A stretch of 64,000 nt of DNA, taken from contig NZ_CCXR01000001.1 of the NCBI RefSeq assembly GCF_000821085.1, positions 3,927,001 to 3,991,000 of the forward strand, read 5' to 3'. Shown here one piece after another: positions 8,307-17,354 of this stretch (within the stretch, counting starts at the first letter, position 1; the number at the start of each line of letters is the position of its first letter). The position numbers were made by a program, and so were the translations under genes. The DNA comes from Bacillus sp. B-jedd (GTDB lineage: Bacteria > Bacillota > Bacilli > Bacillales > Cytobacillaceae). Under the pieces are notes generated by a model. That model was not told where the DNA came from. It ran no database searches and worked only from the letters and a program-made list of their open reading frames with translations.

Positions 8307-10151
8307 TTACGGATAGTAAATGATTTTCTGAACGGGGACGCCAATCCCTTTAACCTTCGCGACTCCGGCATCTGCTTCAGATTTAGTTAGGAATTTTCCC
8401 ATATTAACTTTATAGCTGGATGCTGTATAGCCAAGGTCTTTATATAGTACCCATCCAGTCTTCACCTTTAACTTGTTGTAAACAGAATCGATTGTTGCTC
8501 TTCCAGTAATTTCATTGGAAAGAATATAATATTTCATAGTTCCTGATATTACTATAGGTTTAATTGTCCCTTTTGCACCTGTTATACTCTGAAATTTGGT
8601 TAATGAACCCTGTGCCGTTGTATAAGAATTGAATGTGCCTGTCCTTAGGTTATACACGGTATCTTTATAAACAACCCAACCAGTTTGGGATTTTAACTTG
8701 GTGTAAAGTTGATTCAGCTTTGTCTCGCCGGCAATATTGGAAGACAGAATATAGTACTTTGCCCCTGTCTTATAAACCGTGCCGTTTATTCCAGTGCTTT
8801 TTTTGAAGCGAGTTAAGGCACTTTTTGCTACTGCTGAGGAATTAAATGTACCTGTCCGCAATCGGTATAAATTTTGTTTTCCTAAAGGTTCAGTTTGTGT
8901 TGGATATTTCAGATTGGCAGCTACTTTTGTGCCAGCATTATTCGCCTCATCAAAAGTCTTATATGCGTTTTCAATTCGGTGGTATCCATAAATGGATTGC
9001 AGATTGATGACATACGAATTCTTATCTAATAAATTTGTGGAAGATATATTCAAAAATTGGTTGTTTAATACTTTTACTCCATTAATAGGGGCCCCAGTTC
9101 TGCCGCTCAGTTTTATAGCTTTTAAGCCAATATTGGTGAATTTGTTTTTCTCAATGACAATATTTTTTATTCCTTCCGAAACATTCATCTGTTGACCGAA
9201 GGCATTAACTGTATGATAGCCAACATATGGCACATAGATTTCAACCGCGTTACTTGCGATGTTTTGAAATTGATTCCCTTGAATTTTCACATTTGACCAG
9301 GCAAATCCGTAAATTGCTTCGCGGCTCATTCCATCAAACACATTATTAGTAACAGTAATATTGTCATATTGCCTTCCATAAACAGCTGTATGACTCCCGA
9401 TCCCTCTCCCCCACGCAGTAAATCCCGGAGTGGATGAAGCCCCAAAATAATTATTCGTTACTGTAACATTCCTTGTCTGGGTACTGTCCCAGGAACCAAA
9501 GCTGGAAAAGGAATCTGCTGATCTGATTACGTCTACCTGTACTGCCTCAGAATAGGAACGGGTCGTTGAGTTATCTTTAAATCCAAGGAATTTATTATTT
9601 TGAATAAGGACTGAGCCAACACCTGCCAAATCAGCGGCATGGCTATTGATAACATTTAAGAACGTTCCATTCTGAATAACTACATTCTCTGCATGCGCAA
9701 ATGAAAAGATATTTGCACTACAAGCCGTATTTTCTGAATTGGCAACCCAGATTCCACCATCAATAATAAAATTTGAATTACCGCCATATCCAGTAAAGCT
9801 GTCTACCCTTGTGCCATTCAGCATCATGGAACCCATATGGTTTCTTGTAAATACCGTGTTAGGGCTGGTTTTCAAGTAGGTATCTTTATAAATGAAAAGA
9901 GACTTATTAAGGATAAAATTACCCTCAGGTACAATTACTTTTATGGGTGTCCTACTTGTTTTTGCCTCATTTAATCCCTGTTGGATTTTCACTGCCGGGT
10001 CTTCTCCCGGTGAAATTTCAATATTAATATCCTTGTATCCCCTTCCTAATACATTTATCGAAGTATTGGCTTGGTACCTTTTTGCAGCCCCTGGCATTAC
10101 TGCTAAGATCAAAATAATTGCAATTATTTGAACGAAAATCTTTTTCCCCAC
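8307..10151 (-). CDS. Secreted right-handed beta-helix protein with SPOR-like C-terminal repeats
   Basis: The 614-residue protein has a signal peptide (about 1-28). Residues 40-400 are rich in the Asn/Val/Ile ladder typical of parallel beta-helix (pectate-lyase-like) folds, for example 'VTVTNNYFGASS' and 'IVIEKNKFTNIGLKAIKLS'. The C-terminal third has three related units of the form 'LRTGTFNS...YYILS...TGWVVYKD', resembling SPOR-type glycan-binding repeats. The fold suggests a polysaccharide lyase or hydrolase acting outside the cell; the substrate is unknown. The start is a GTG chosen because AAGGTGAT lies just upstream. It is convergent with glucosaminidase copy 2 and lies near the surface-glycan operon, which is compatible with a role in trimming the cell's own glycan. 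Confidence 0.75.
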   Translation of the reverse strand: MGKKIFVQIIAIILILAVMPGAAKRYQANTSINVLGRGYKDINIEISPGEDPAVKIQQGLNEAKTSRTPIKVIVPEGNFILNKSLFIYKDTYLKTSPNTVFTRNHMGSMMLNGTRVDSFTGYGGNSNFIIDGGIWVANSENTACSANIFSFAHAENVVIQNGTFLNVINSHAADLAGVGSVLIQNNKFLGFKDNSTTRSYSEAVQVDVIRSADSFSSFGSWDSTQTRNVTVTNNYFGASSTPGFTAWGRGIGSHTAVYGRQYDNITVTNNVFDGMSREAIYGFAWSNVKIQGNQFQNIASNAVEIYVPYVGYHTVNAFGQQMNVSEGIKNIVIEKNKFTNIGLKAIKLSGRTGAPINGVKVLNNQFLNISSTNLLDKNSYVINLQSIYGYHRIENAYKTFDEANNAGTKVAANLKYPTQTEPLGKQNLYRLRTGTFNSSAVAKSALTRFKKSTGINGTVYKTGAKYYILSSNIAGETKLNQLYTKLKSQTGWVVYKDTVYNLRTGTFNSYTTAQGSLTKFQSITGAKGTIKPIVISGTMKYYILSNEITGRATIDSVYNKLKVKTGWVLYKDLGYTASSYKVNMGKFLTKSEADAGVAKVKGIGVPVQKIIYYP

Positions 10152-10384
10152 TTTTTATCACCTTGATGTCTTTATTTTTTGGCGAATAGACACAGCTTTT
10201 CTATTTCTCTACGTTTTTCTGATGAATAGGTAAAGCTTATTGTTTTCTACCCAAAGTCTAACGCTTTTTATATTTTACCATTTTATCCCACTTGGTATTA
10301 GTCTTTTTTTCTGAATTTGTTGGTAAGTACCCTGATAACGTTTTAGTTTCAAATAAATTTAATTAGTTTTTTTAATAGAACTAA

Positions 10385-10430
10385 AGAAGTTGCCAACTTA
10401 GATATATTCTCTAGTTGACAACTTCTTTTT
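10385..10430. terminator. Inverted repeat, probable terminator of the amidase gene
   Basis: A 14-bp stem with one mismatch (AGAAGTTGCCAACT with AGTTGACAACTTCT) has T residues on both sides, more on the plus strand. It lies just downstream of the minus-strand amidase gene. Confidence 0.6.
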
Positions 10431-10442
10431 TTATCTCTTCAT

Positions 10443-11663
10443 TTATCTCCTAAGAAAGTAATTAAACAACCCATCATAAGCGCCTTGGACGGCATTATTT
10501 TGGAACGTAGCAGTGGAAACAATCTTCTCTTCATAGGGATTCGAGATGAAGCCGAGCTCAAGCAATGCGGCTGGACGTTTGTTTTCTCTCAATACATGGT
10601 AGTTGCCATATTTCGTACCGAGGTTCTTCATCTTTGTCTTGGCAATGATAGCATTTTGCATACTCGAAGCTAATGCATAGTCTTTTGCAGAGTTATAATA
10701 AAATGTCATTATACCCGAGCTTGTCCGGTTAAGAGCGTTATAGTGGATACTGACAAACGCATCAGCCAGATTCTGGTTACTGAGGGTCACTCGGTTGCCC
10801 AGTGTTAAATATACATCTGTACTACGGGTATAAATAACCCTTGCGCCGGCTTTTTGCAAAACTGAACCTAACTGCAGGGCGGTCCTCAATGTCAGCGTTT
10901 TTTCATAATACACAGCGCCAACTGCTCCGCTGTCATAGCCTCCATGCCCAGCGTCAAGCACAATCACTTTCCCCTTAAGGACAGCAGCCGGATCGACCAG
11001 CAGAGTCGCGGTAATCCAACCTGTAACACCATTTGCCTTTTTAACCTGGATCCAGCCGTCCTTCTGGCTAATCTTGTCATAATAGGTTCCGGCAGTTTCA
11101 GAAGATATTATGGCATAGGTTGTTCCCGGACCTTTCCGGAGACTTGTATTTGCTTTCAATACTACTTTAGGATAAACGACAGCAGGTGCTGTCTTAGCGA
11201 TATAGGAAGAAGAAACCCATCCACTCAGGTTTTTTGAAGGGACAGTTACTTTCAGCCAGCTTCCATCTGCGCCTTGAACGGTTACAGAAGTGCCTTTAGG
11301 AATGGCGCCAACGACTGCACTTGTTGCGCTTGCGGATTGCCGAACATTTAAACTGCTGGCGGTGACATAACCTGTCCAGGTGACCGCAGCCAGGTATTGC
11401 GTTGATACCCATCCTTTCAAGGTTCCCGATGAAACCATTGACCAGCCATTTTTCTGTTCAAGAACAGTGACAACCTGGCCACTTTTTAAAGAACCAACAA
11501 CCTGATAAGCTGTACTGCCTCCGGACCGGACATTCAATGAACTAGCTGTTACCTTGGCCTGAAAGGAATAAGCCGCCTCCGCATTGTTTTGTCCTAAGGT
11601 AAAAAAGAATGAAAACAGGACGACGAAACTCACCAATATTTTTGCTAAACGCGAAACTTTCAC
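10443..11663 (-). CDS. Secreted N-acetylmuramoyl-L-alanine amidase with three SH3 domains
   Basis: The 406-residue protein has a signal peptide ending near 'NAEAA' (1-31). Three SH3b domains lie at about 33-92, 95-155 and 165-222, and an Amidase_3 catalytic domain at about 230-405. Zinc-binding residues are seen in 'VLDAGHGGYDSG' and 'SIHYNAL', and the catalytic glutamate in 'ALLELGFISNPYE'. Such enzymes cleave the bond between MurNAc and the stem peptide. The start is GTG with AAGGTGGG upstream. It lies downstream of the beta-lactamase-fold gene on the same strand but is separated from it by a terminator. It resembles CwlC/LytC-type amidases, with SH3 domains instead of their usual wall-binding repeats. 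Confidence 0.92.
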   Translation of the reverse strand: MKVSRLAKILVSFVVLFSFFFTLGQNNAEAAYSFQAKVTASSLNVRSGGSTAYQVVGSLKSGQVVTVLEQKNGWSMVSSGTLKGWVSTQYLAAVTWTGYVTASSLNVRQSASATSAVVGAIPKGTSVTVQGADGSWLKVTVPSKNLSGWVSSSYIAKTAPAVVYPKVVLKANTSLRKGPGTTYAIISSETAGTYYDKISQKDGWIQVKKANGVTGWITATLLVDPAAVLKGKVIVLDAGHGGYDSGAVGAVYYEKTLTLRTALQLGSVLQKAGARVIYTRSTDVYLTLGNRVTLSNQNLADAFVSIHYNALNRTSSGIMTFYYNSAKDYALASSMQNAIIAKTKMKNLGTKYGNYHVLRENKRPAALLELGFISNPYEEKIVSTATFQNNAVQGAYDGLFNYFLRR

Positions 11664-11790
11664 TCACTTTTCCCACCTTTTGTCTAATCTTGTATGTTTT
11701 TGAAAGTTCTCTTCCACTATAAACCAAAAAGTTGACAAAAAAGAGGGTAAAAAGTCCCGAAATATTACTGGTTAAGTTAGTAAATAAAGG

Positions 11791-11823
11791 AAAAAAGCAT
11801 CCGCCTATTTATTTTGCGGATGC
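11791..11823 (-). terminator. Terminator after the beta-lactamase-fold gene
   Basis: On the minus strand GCATCCGC pairs with GCGGATGC around an 11-nt loop and is followed by six T residues. Confidence 0.88.
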
Positions 11824-11836
11824 CCTTCTTGTTTGA

Positions 11837-13108
11837 TTATGGAGAAGGCTGGACTGGAACAGCGATATCAGCCTTCTTAATATATCCTTTCCTACCTGCT
11901 ACTTCTATCAAATAATGGTCAGCAGTTTCCCCGTAAATGAATATTTCAATTCCTTTAAAGAGGGTACCCAATTGCCCCCCTCCCCCTGGAGAGCTTTGAA
12001 TGGCTGCATTCTGAGCGGTTGTCATAATTGAATTATTCTGCGGGATGGTTATAAACTGCTCACTTGGAACTCCAGGTGAAACCGCTGCTATAATCAATTT
12101 CCGTTCAATATAGGCAGTTCCCTTTCCGAAGCTGATGACGGCCCACTCTCCCTGAATGGATTTGACTTTAAAATCCATTTTCGCCATAAGGGCCCCGATA
12201 GCCTGTCCTTTTGCAGGTTTAAGATAAACTGGTGTATCCGCCTTTGTTCGGAAAATTATTGCCGCTTCTTTCGCTTTATGGTGTTTATGAACAATGGAAG
12301 CAATTCCAGCTATGACTCTTTGAGACTTCTCATAGGATATATTTTTGGTCATAACTGATAGAGTATAAGGCGTTTTATCATAAATAACGGCGACATCATT
12401 ATAAATTTTAGAGTCGGGTATCATTCCAACCTTATGAGCAATCGGAATTCCTGGTATTCCCTTCGGGATGGTTGTGTTATAAACAGTTTTCCTTAAATAC
12501 CCGTCCAGTTCTTTTCCAAGTGGATGTACTTTCGAGAAATTGTACAGCTTTTTCGCATATATAGCCAAATCATTCGGTGAAGTCAGATTTTGTCCATTCG
12601 GATAGGCATTCTTCGCGCCAAGGCTTTTCATATAGGTGATGAAATTAGCCTTCCCGACCCTTTCCCTGAGCATAATAAAGGCAATGTTATCACTGTGGAC
12701 CATGGCTTTTTGCACAAGGTCGCGGATCGTATAAGACGTACCAACCTTCTGATAGCGGATGACCCCGCTGCCGCCATAATAGTGGTACTTTTTATAAACA
12801 AGCTTCTGATTCAGATTCAATTTCCCCTTGGAGGCAAGCTCCATCACATAGATGGCAAGCGGCAGCTTGATGGTGCTAGCTGCCCTCCCCGATAACGCAC
12901 TGCCCACTGTGTAAGTATCTCCCGTGACGAGATCCTCATATTTGAGAGTGACTGTTCCTCCCGCTGACTTGATATACTTATTCAGTTCCGGAGCAAGTTT
13001 GGCCGAGAAGTTTTGCTGCGCTGTAACAAGCCCGGCCGCGGAGGCCTCGCCAGGCAAAAAAATAGAGACTACCAGGATGACTGACAAGATGATTTTGCCG
13101 ATTCTCAT
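11837..13108 (-). CDS. Secreted class-A beta-lactamase-fold serine hydrolase with SH3-like tail
   Basis: The 423-residue protein has a signal peptide (1-25). The catalytic domain spans about 30-275 and carries all three serine-hydrolase motifs: S78-T-I-K81 (SxxK), S139-D-N141, and H-K226-V-G228 (the K[TS]G position). Two SH3-like segments occupy about 285-345 and 355-418. The family includes class A beta-lactamases and wall-acting carboxypeptidase-like or esterase-like proteins. The wall-binding tail makes a peptidoglycan role more likely than antibiotic resistance, but resistance cannot be excluded from sequence alone. The ATG has GGGGAG upstream. It is divergent from the M14 peptidase gene. 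Confidence 0.82.
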   Translation of the reverse strand: MRIGKIILSVILVVSIFLPGEASAAGLVTAQQNFSAKLAPELNKYIKSAGGTVTLKYEDLVTGDTYTVGSALSGRAASTIKLPLAIYVMELASKGKLNLNQKLVYKKYHYYGGSGVIRYQKVGTSYTIRDLVQKAMVHSDNIAFIMLRERVGKANFITYMKSLGAKNAYPNGQNLTSPNDLAIYAKKLYNFSKVHPLGKELDGYLRKTVYNTTIPKGIPGIPIAHKVGMIPDSKIYNDVAVIYDKTPYTLSVMTKNISYEKSQRVIAGIASIVHKHHKAKEAAIIFRTKADTPVYLKPAKGQAIGALMAKMDFKVKSIQGEWAVISFGKGTAYIERKLIIAAVSPGVPSEQFITIPQNNSIMTTAQNAAIQSSPGGGGQLGTLFKGIEIFIYGETADHYLIEVAGRKGYIKKADIAVPVQPSP

Positions 13109-13296
13109 TTTCTCCCCATTCCTTTTTCTGTGAAATATCTATCTAACTTTTATTCTAACAAGAAATCCCATTTACGAATACATATTTTTACATTATTAGT
13201 CAAAAAACTACTATTTTACCATCTTTATAATAGACGCTTCTGTTATAATGTTTACTAGATACATAGCAAATTACATACACCAGAGGGAAAAAACCT

Positions 13297-14250
13297 TTGC
13301 GGAAAGTAAAATTACTCATCATCGCCGTCTTTTTTCTGTTTTCAGGATTTTCATTTCTAAAAAACAGCACGGCAGCAGGCATTATTGTCAACCCAAATCA
13401 GGTCTATTCCTTTGCAAAAATGACAGCTGACATCAGCAGGCTGAAGAATGCCTATCCCGATTTAATTCAAGTAAGTATCATTGGAAAGTCAGAGTACGGC
13501 AGGAACCTCTATGCCATTGGGCTTGGGAAAGGGCCTGCCACAACATTCATCAACGGTGCCCACGATGCACGGGAATGGATGACGACCAATTTAAACATGT
13601 ACATGATCAATCAATATGCTGAAGCGTACGCCAACGACAAAGCTATCGTCGGCTATAGTGCCCGCTCCGTTTTAACTTCGGCCACCATCTGGTTTGTCCC
13701 CATGGTCAATCCGGACGGTGTCACTCTCCAACAGGAAGAATTAAGAGCATTCCCGAAAAGCCTCCATCCTTCCCTTATAAAAATGAATCAAGGGAGCAAA
13801 AATTTTAAACGTTGGAAGGCAAATGCGACAGGGATAGATTTAAACAGACAGTACAATGCCGGCTGGAAAGACATTAAAAGCCCTAAGGTGCCTAAATACA
13901 AGGATTATAAAGGCAAGGCTCCGGAAAGCGCGGCTGAAGTAAAGGCGATCCTGAAATTCGTCAACCAGATCAATCCCGAAATGGCGGTCGCTTACCACAG
14001 CAGTGGAAAAATTCTTTACTGGAATTATAACTTGGCTGGAAGCAGATATACCCGCGACCTTGCCTACGCAAAAAAGATCGGGTCTATGACGGGCTACAGA
14101 CTAATCTATCCGGAATGGAATCCATCCGGAGGAGGATTTACAGACTGGTTTATCAATTCAAAGAAAAAACCGGGCTTTACTCCTGAAATCTCAAAGTCCG
14201 TCTATGAAGCAAACGAGGAACAGGAACCCTCATCAGAGCCACCGAAATAA
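13297..14250 (+). CDS. Secreted M14-family zinc carboxypeptidase-like protein with altered zinc motif
   Basis: The 317-residue protein has a signal peptide (about 1-27) and one M14 domain. The family metal motif HxxE normally reads H-x-R-E; here the segment is 'GAH89-D90-A-R-E93', so the position of the usual first zinc histidine is aspartate, with a histidine one residue earlier. The third ligand is probably H234 ('AYHSSG') and the catalytic glutamate E297 ('FTPEIS'). 'NPDGV' and 'GIDLNRQYNAGW' are typical. Bacillus relatives cut gamma-D-glutamyl-diaminopimelate bonds in stem peptides. The start is TTG with AGAGGGA upstream. Activity may be changed or the ligand shifted. It converges on the small membrane protein gene at 14293. 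Confidence 0.82.
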   Translation: MRKVKLLIIAVFFLFSGFSFLKNSTAAGIIVNPNQVYSFAKMTADISRLKNAYPDLIQVSIIGKSEYGRNLYAIGLGKGPATTFINGAHDAREWMTTNLNMYMINQYAEAYANDKAIVGYSARSVLTSATIWFVPMVNPDGVTLQQEELRAFPKSLHPSLIKMNQGSKNFKRWKANATGIDLNRQYNAGWKDIKSPKVPKYKDYKGKAPESAAEVKAILKFVNQINPEMAVAYHSSGKILYWNYNLAGSRYTRDLAYAKKIGSMTGYRLIYPEWNPSGGGFTDWFINSKKKPGFTPEISKSVYEANEEQEPSSEPPK

Positions 14251-14254
14251 TGAC

Positions 14255-14290
14255 TACGGGCATCTGCAAAACTGCAGATGCCCGTAATTT
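14255..14290. terminator. Bidirectional terminator between convergent genes
   Basis: A perfect 14-bp stem (TACGGGCATCTGCA and its complement) with a 4-nt loop lies between the M14 gene and the minus-strand gene at 14293. Confidence 0.85.
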
Positions 14291-14292
14291 AG

Positions 14293-14682
14293 CTATTTGG
14301 AAAGAAACTTTTTTATCAGCAAATAGATTCCTTTTAGTGCCAGGAAAATTGCAAAAAACAAAAGGAAACCCCACAGGCTGACAATTGCATCATTGAAATC
14401 CATCTCTCCGCGCCCGGTAATTTTCTGCTGGATTTCAATAGCAAAAACAATTACCAGAATCACAGTAAACGTGTAAATAAATGAAATGGCTGTTAAGCTA
14501 TACTGTGCCAGCACCTTGAATACCAGGTGTACTGCGAAGAAAGTAAGGATGCCTATTATACCGAATACCCAAAGATGCAGGTCCTTATCAGACATATTCC
14601 AGCCAGCCTGCTGCGTAAAGGCATTAATAGCATCATGAAGGGTATTCACGATGTCTGCAAGTAATTTAATAAAATCTTTCAT
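14293..14682 (-). CDS. Small membrane protein of unknown function
   Basis: The 129-residue protein has three strong hydrophobic spans (about 36-58, 64-84 and 100-125), a charged loop 'QQKITGRGEMDFND' between the second and third, and a lysine-rich tail. I do not recognise the family. GAGAGGAAA lies a few bases before the ATG, and the gene ends at a strong terminator, so it looks like a real single gene. It sits between the M14 peptidase and an LCP gene, but nothing in the sequence ties it to either. Confidence 0.7.
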   Translation of the reverse strand: MKDFIKLLADIVNTLHDAINAFTQQAGWNMSDKDLHLWVFGIIGILTFFAVHLVFKVLAQYSLTAISFIYTFTVILVIVFAIEIQQKITGRGEMDFNDAIVSLWGFLLFFAIFLALKGIYLLIKKFLSK

Positions 14683-14767
14683 AAAATTTCCTCTCTCTTT
14701 TACTAATTTATCCTTTATAATAGTATAGCGGAACAGAAACCTTTTTTGTCGAAATCTCGTCTAATTA

Positions 14768-14796
14768 TTGGGCTGCAGTTCAGCCTTCTTTATAAT
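14768..14796 (+). promoter_or_regulatory. Putative sigma-A promoter of the first LCP gene
   Basis: TTGGGC and a perfect TATAAT are separated by 17 bases, about 40 bases before the ATG at 14838. The -35 box is weak. Confidence 0.5.
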
Positions 14797-14837
14797 CCGG
14801 CTTTTTGGAATAACCTATCACTTAGGAGGACTAATAA

Positions 14838-15791
14838 ATGAGTTCACGTCTTGAAGCAAAAAAGACAGTTAAAAAGAAAAGAAAATGGGTAAAAGTGCTG
14901 CTAATTTCCTTCCTCGTCTTATTTTTAGGAGTCGGCGCTTATGTGTATTCAATCTATCACTCTCTAAATAATGCGGTTGATACGATGCATCAGAAAATCG
15001 ACAGAAAATCCGATAAAAGAAATACCGCACTATCAATAAAAGATGGCGATCCGTTTTCAGTTTTGCTACTCGGTGTCGACCAGCGCAAAAATGATCGTGG
15101 CCGTTCGGATTCAATAATTGTTCTTACTATTAATCCAAATAAAAACTCAGTTAAAATGTTAAGTATCCCCCGGGATACAAGAACTGAAATTATTGGCAGG
15201 GGCACACAGGATAAAATTAACCATGCTTACGCTTTTGGTGGAGTTGAAATGTCCATGGATACCGTTGAACATTTCCTCGATATTCCAATAGATTATTTTG
15301 TTCAGGTTAACATGGAGGGTTTTCAGGATATTGTTAATGCTGTAGGCGGTGTTAAAGTCCAAAACAATTCAGCTTTTACGTCTCAGGGTGTAAATTTTGC
15401 CCAGGGCGAACTTAATCTGAATGGTAAAGAAGCACTGGCTTATACACAGATGAGGAAGCAGGATCCTAGAGGGGACTTTGGGAGACAGGAACGGCAACGG
15501 CAAATAATTCAGGGGATTATTAGAGAAGGCGCTTCTTTAAAAAGCTTGGCAAACTATGGTGATATCTTTGAGGCCTTGGGGAATAATGTCAGAACAAATT
15601 TGACTTTTGATGAAATGATGACTATTCAAAGTAAATATAAATCAGCTGCGAAAGACATACAGCAAATCGAATTGAAAGGCCAGGGCGTCATGCTCGGACC
15701 GGAAGAAAAGAAAATCTATTACTATCAGGTGCCTGATGGAGAAAAAGAAAAAGTGCAATCTTTACTGAAAGAGCATTTAAAAGGAGCTTAA
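14838..15791 (+). CDS. LytR-CpsA-Psr (TagU-type) glycopolymer ligase, copy 1
   Basis: The 317-residue protein has a lysine/arginine-rich N-terminus, one membrane span (about 20-40) and an extracellular LCP domain (about 75-230). Conserved landmarks are 'SVLLLGVDQR', 'GRSDSIIVLTINP', 'MLSIPRDTRTEI', 'INHAYAFGG' and 'DPRGDFGRQERQRQII'. The arginines and aspartates in these motifs bind the polyprenyl pyrophosphate head group. LCP enzymes attach teichoic acids or capsules to peptidoglycan. AGGAGG precedes the ATG and a strong terminator follows, so it is monocistronic. A second close paralogue is at 32942, and a broken one at about 17355, so LCP genes bracket the polysaccharide operon. Confidence 0.92.
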   Translation: MSSRLEAKKTVKKKRKWVKVLLISFLVLFLGVGAYVYSIYHSLNNAVDTMHQKIDRKSDKRNTALSIKDGDPFSVLLLGVDQRKNDRGRSDSIIVLTINPNKNSVKMLSIPRDTRTEIIGRGTQDKINHAYAFGGVEMSMDTVEHFLDIPIDYFVQVNMEGFQDIVNAVGGVKVQNNSAFTSQGVNFAQGELNLNGKEALAYTQMRKQDPRGDFGRQERQRQIIQGIIREGASLKSLANYGDIFEALGNNVRTNLTFDEMMTIQSKYKSAAKDIQQIELKGQGVMLGPEEKKIYYYQVPDGEKEKVQSLLKEHLKGA

Positions 15792-15798
15792 TAGAGTC

Positions 15799-15837
15799 TT
15801 AGCTGTCGCGAGCGCCCTTCGCGGCAGCTTCTTTTTT
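15799..15837 (+). terminator. Intrinsic terminator after LCP copy 1
   Basis: AGCTGTCGCGA pairs with TCGCGGCAGCT (11 bp, one G-T) and a T-run follows. Confidence 0.9.
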
Positions 15838-15869
15838 GTGCCCTTTTCGTTATGTCGCAGAATAATAGG

Positions 15870-16022
15870 TTATAGAGTTTCATTCCCCGAAAGCCCTCGT
15901 TGAATAGCCCACACATCCATAAACACAATAATCCCTTTGATACAAAAGCCCTGCTCTTTCACGATCATCTTAACGACATAGTTCCCTGCCGTTAGACCAT
16001 CTTTCTCGAAAATCCGACTTGA
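15870..16022 (-). pseudogene. Possible 3' remnant of an unidentified gene
   Basis: On the minus strand, one frame gives 'IFEKDGLTAGNYVVKMIVKE' and a second frame continues it with 'GIIVFMDVWAIQRGLSGNE' to a stop. Together they look like the end of a protein broken by a frameshift. There is no start codon or ribosome binding site. The family is not recognised and the call is tentative. Confidence 0.25.
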
Positions 16023-16167
16023 ATATAGCAGTTTTAGAATATTTAAATTTCAATTGAATATGAGCAATTTGCGAAAAATGTCCAAAAATATCAAAATACG
16101 GCACAAATCCCTTTATTTATATGATAAAATATCCATAATACTAAAAATACCAGGGGTGATGATTAAA

Positions 16168-17286
16168 GTGAAAGGTAAAGTAGCCGCCGCAGTTGCCTCG
16201 GTTGCCATTCTGTCTGCCGCCTATTCCACACATACTTCCGCTTCAACTACTCAATACATAGTCAAAAAAGGCGATACACTGTCAAAAATCGCACTTACAT
16301 ACAAAACGAATGTGAAAGAGTTAAAGACAATTAATGGGTTAACATCGGATTTAATTTTTATTAATCAGAAGCTGGCGGTCCCTTCATCTGAAAAACAAAC
16401 TATAACAATTAAGCCTGCCGCTGTGCCTAAGGCACCTCCTGCCAATCCAGCAGTGCAAACAACAGGAGCGGTCTATACGGTTGTAAAGGGCGACTCACTC
16501 AGCAAAATTTCCAGTTCCAAGAAAACAACTGTCGCCAACCTAAAAAAATGGAATAACCTGAAATCGGATTTGATTCGGATTGGGCAAACGCTTTATGTAT
16601 CTGATCCTGCAGCAGCAAAGCCGGTCACACCAGCTAAGCCGCCAGCACCGGTGCCGCAACCAACAGCACCAAAGCAGCCTGTCACCCAGCCGCCTGTCCA
16701 GCCAGTACCAGCAGGACCACCAACAACACCTGCCGCTCAAACCTATACTGTGAAAAACGGGGATACATTAGGTAAAATCAGCCTTCAGTTCAAAACAACA
16801 GTATCCGAACTCAAAAAACTGAACAATTTAACTTCCGATTTCATACGTGTCGGCAAGGTTCTGAAGTTGCCTGCCAATGTTCAAGCGCCGGTTATTTCCT
16901 CTCCCGCACCTGCACCAGCAGAAGGAGATGCGGCAGCCCTCCTCGCCATCGCGAAGAGTCTAATGGGGGTCTCTTATGTTTGGGGAGGCTCCACGTCAAG
17001 CGGATTTGACTGCAGCGGCTTTATCTACTATGTTTTTAACCAGGCTGGAAAAAAAATGAACAGGTATTCCTCTGAAGGATATTACAACCGATCCTACTAT
17101 GTAGATGTACCCAAACCTGGAGACCTTGTATTCTTTGAAAATACGTATAAAAAAGGAATCTCCCACGTCGGCATCTATGTCGGGGATAATCAGTTCATCC
17201 ATGCATCCGAAAAAGGGGTTGTGATCACCAGCCTTAATCAGCCATACCATAAGGAACACTTTGAAAGTTTTAAACGATTCTACTAA
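16168..17286 (+). CDS. Secreted D,L-endopeptidase with three LysM domains and NlpC/P60 domain
   Basis: The 372-residue protein has a signal peptide ending around 'THTSA' (1-27). Three LysM repeats ('YIVKKGDTLSKIA', 'YTVVKGDSLSKIS', 'YTVKNGDTLGKIS') lie at about 29-72, 97-142 and 193-238, separated by proline-rich linkers. The NlpC/P60 domain is at about 260-372, with catalytic C282 in 'FDCSGF' and the histidine in 'SHVGIYVG'. LytE/CwlS-type enzymes with this layout cut the D-Glu to diaminopimelate bond in stem peptides and help wall growth or cell separation. The frame is open from 16054, but GTG 16168 is chosen because AGGGGTGA ends about 7-9 bases before it, while the ATG at 16159 touches that site. 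Confidence 0.9.
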   Translation: MKGKVAAAVASVAILSAAYSTHTSASTTQYIVKKGDTLSKIALTYKTNVKELKTINGLTSDLIFINQKLAVPSSEKQTITIKPAAVPKAPPANPAVQTTGAVYTVVKGDSLSKISSSKKTTVANLKKWNNLKSDLIRIGQTLYVSDPAAAKPVTPAKPPAPVPQPTAPKQPVTQPPVQPVPAGPPTTPAAQTYTVKNGDTLGKISLQFKTTVSELKKLNNLTSDFIRVGKVLKLPANVQAPVISSPAPAPAEGDAAALLAIAKSLMGVSYVWGGSTSSGFDCSGFIYYVFNQAGKKMNRYSSEGYYNRSYYVDVPKPGDLVFFENTYKKGISHVGIYVGDNQFIHASEKGVVITSLNQPYHKEHFESFKRFY

Positions 17287-17288
17287 AA

Positions 17289-17320
17289 AATGATGGTGAA
17301 CGATTTGATACCATCATTGG
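17289..17320 (+). terminator. Weak inverted repeat after the LysM-NlpC gene
   Basis: AATGATGGT pairs with ACCATCATT around a 12-nt loop. No good T-run follows, so its strength is doubtful. Confidence 0.4.
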
Positions 17321-17354
17321 CTTAACTGTAAACTAGAAAAAACTCTATAAAATT

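Noticed and set aside
11837..13108. Antibiotic-resistance beta-lactamase
   Set aside because: The catalytic motifs fit the fold, but the SH3-like tail and the wall-enzyme neighbours make a peptidoglycan-related hydrolase more likely.
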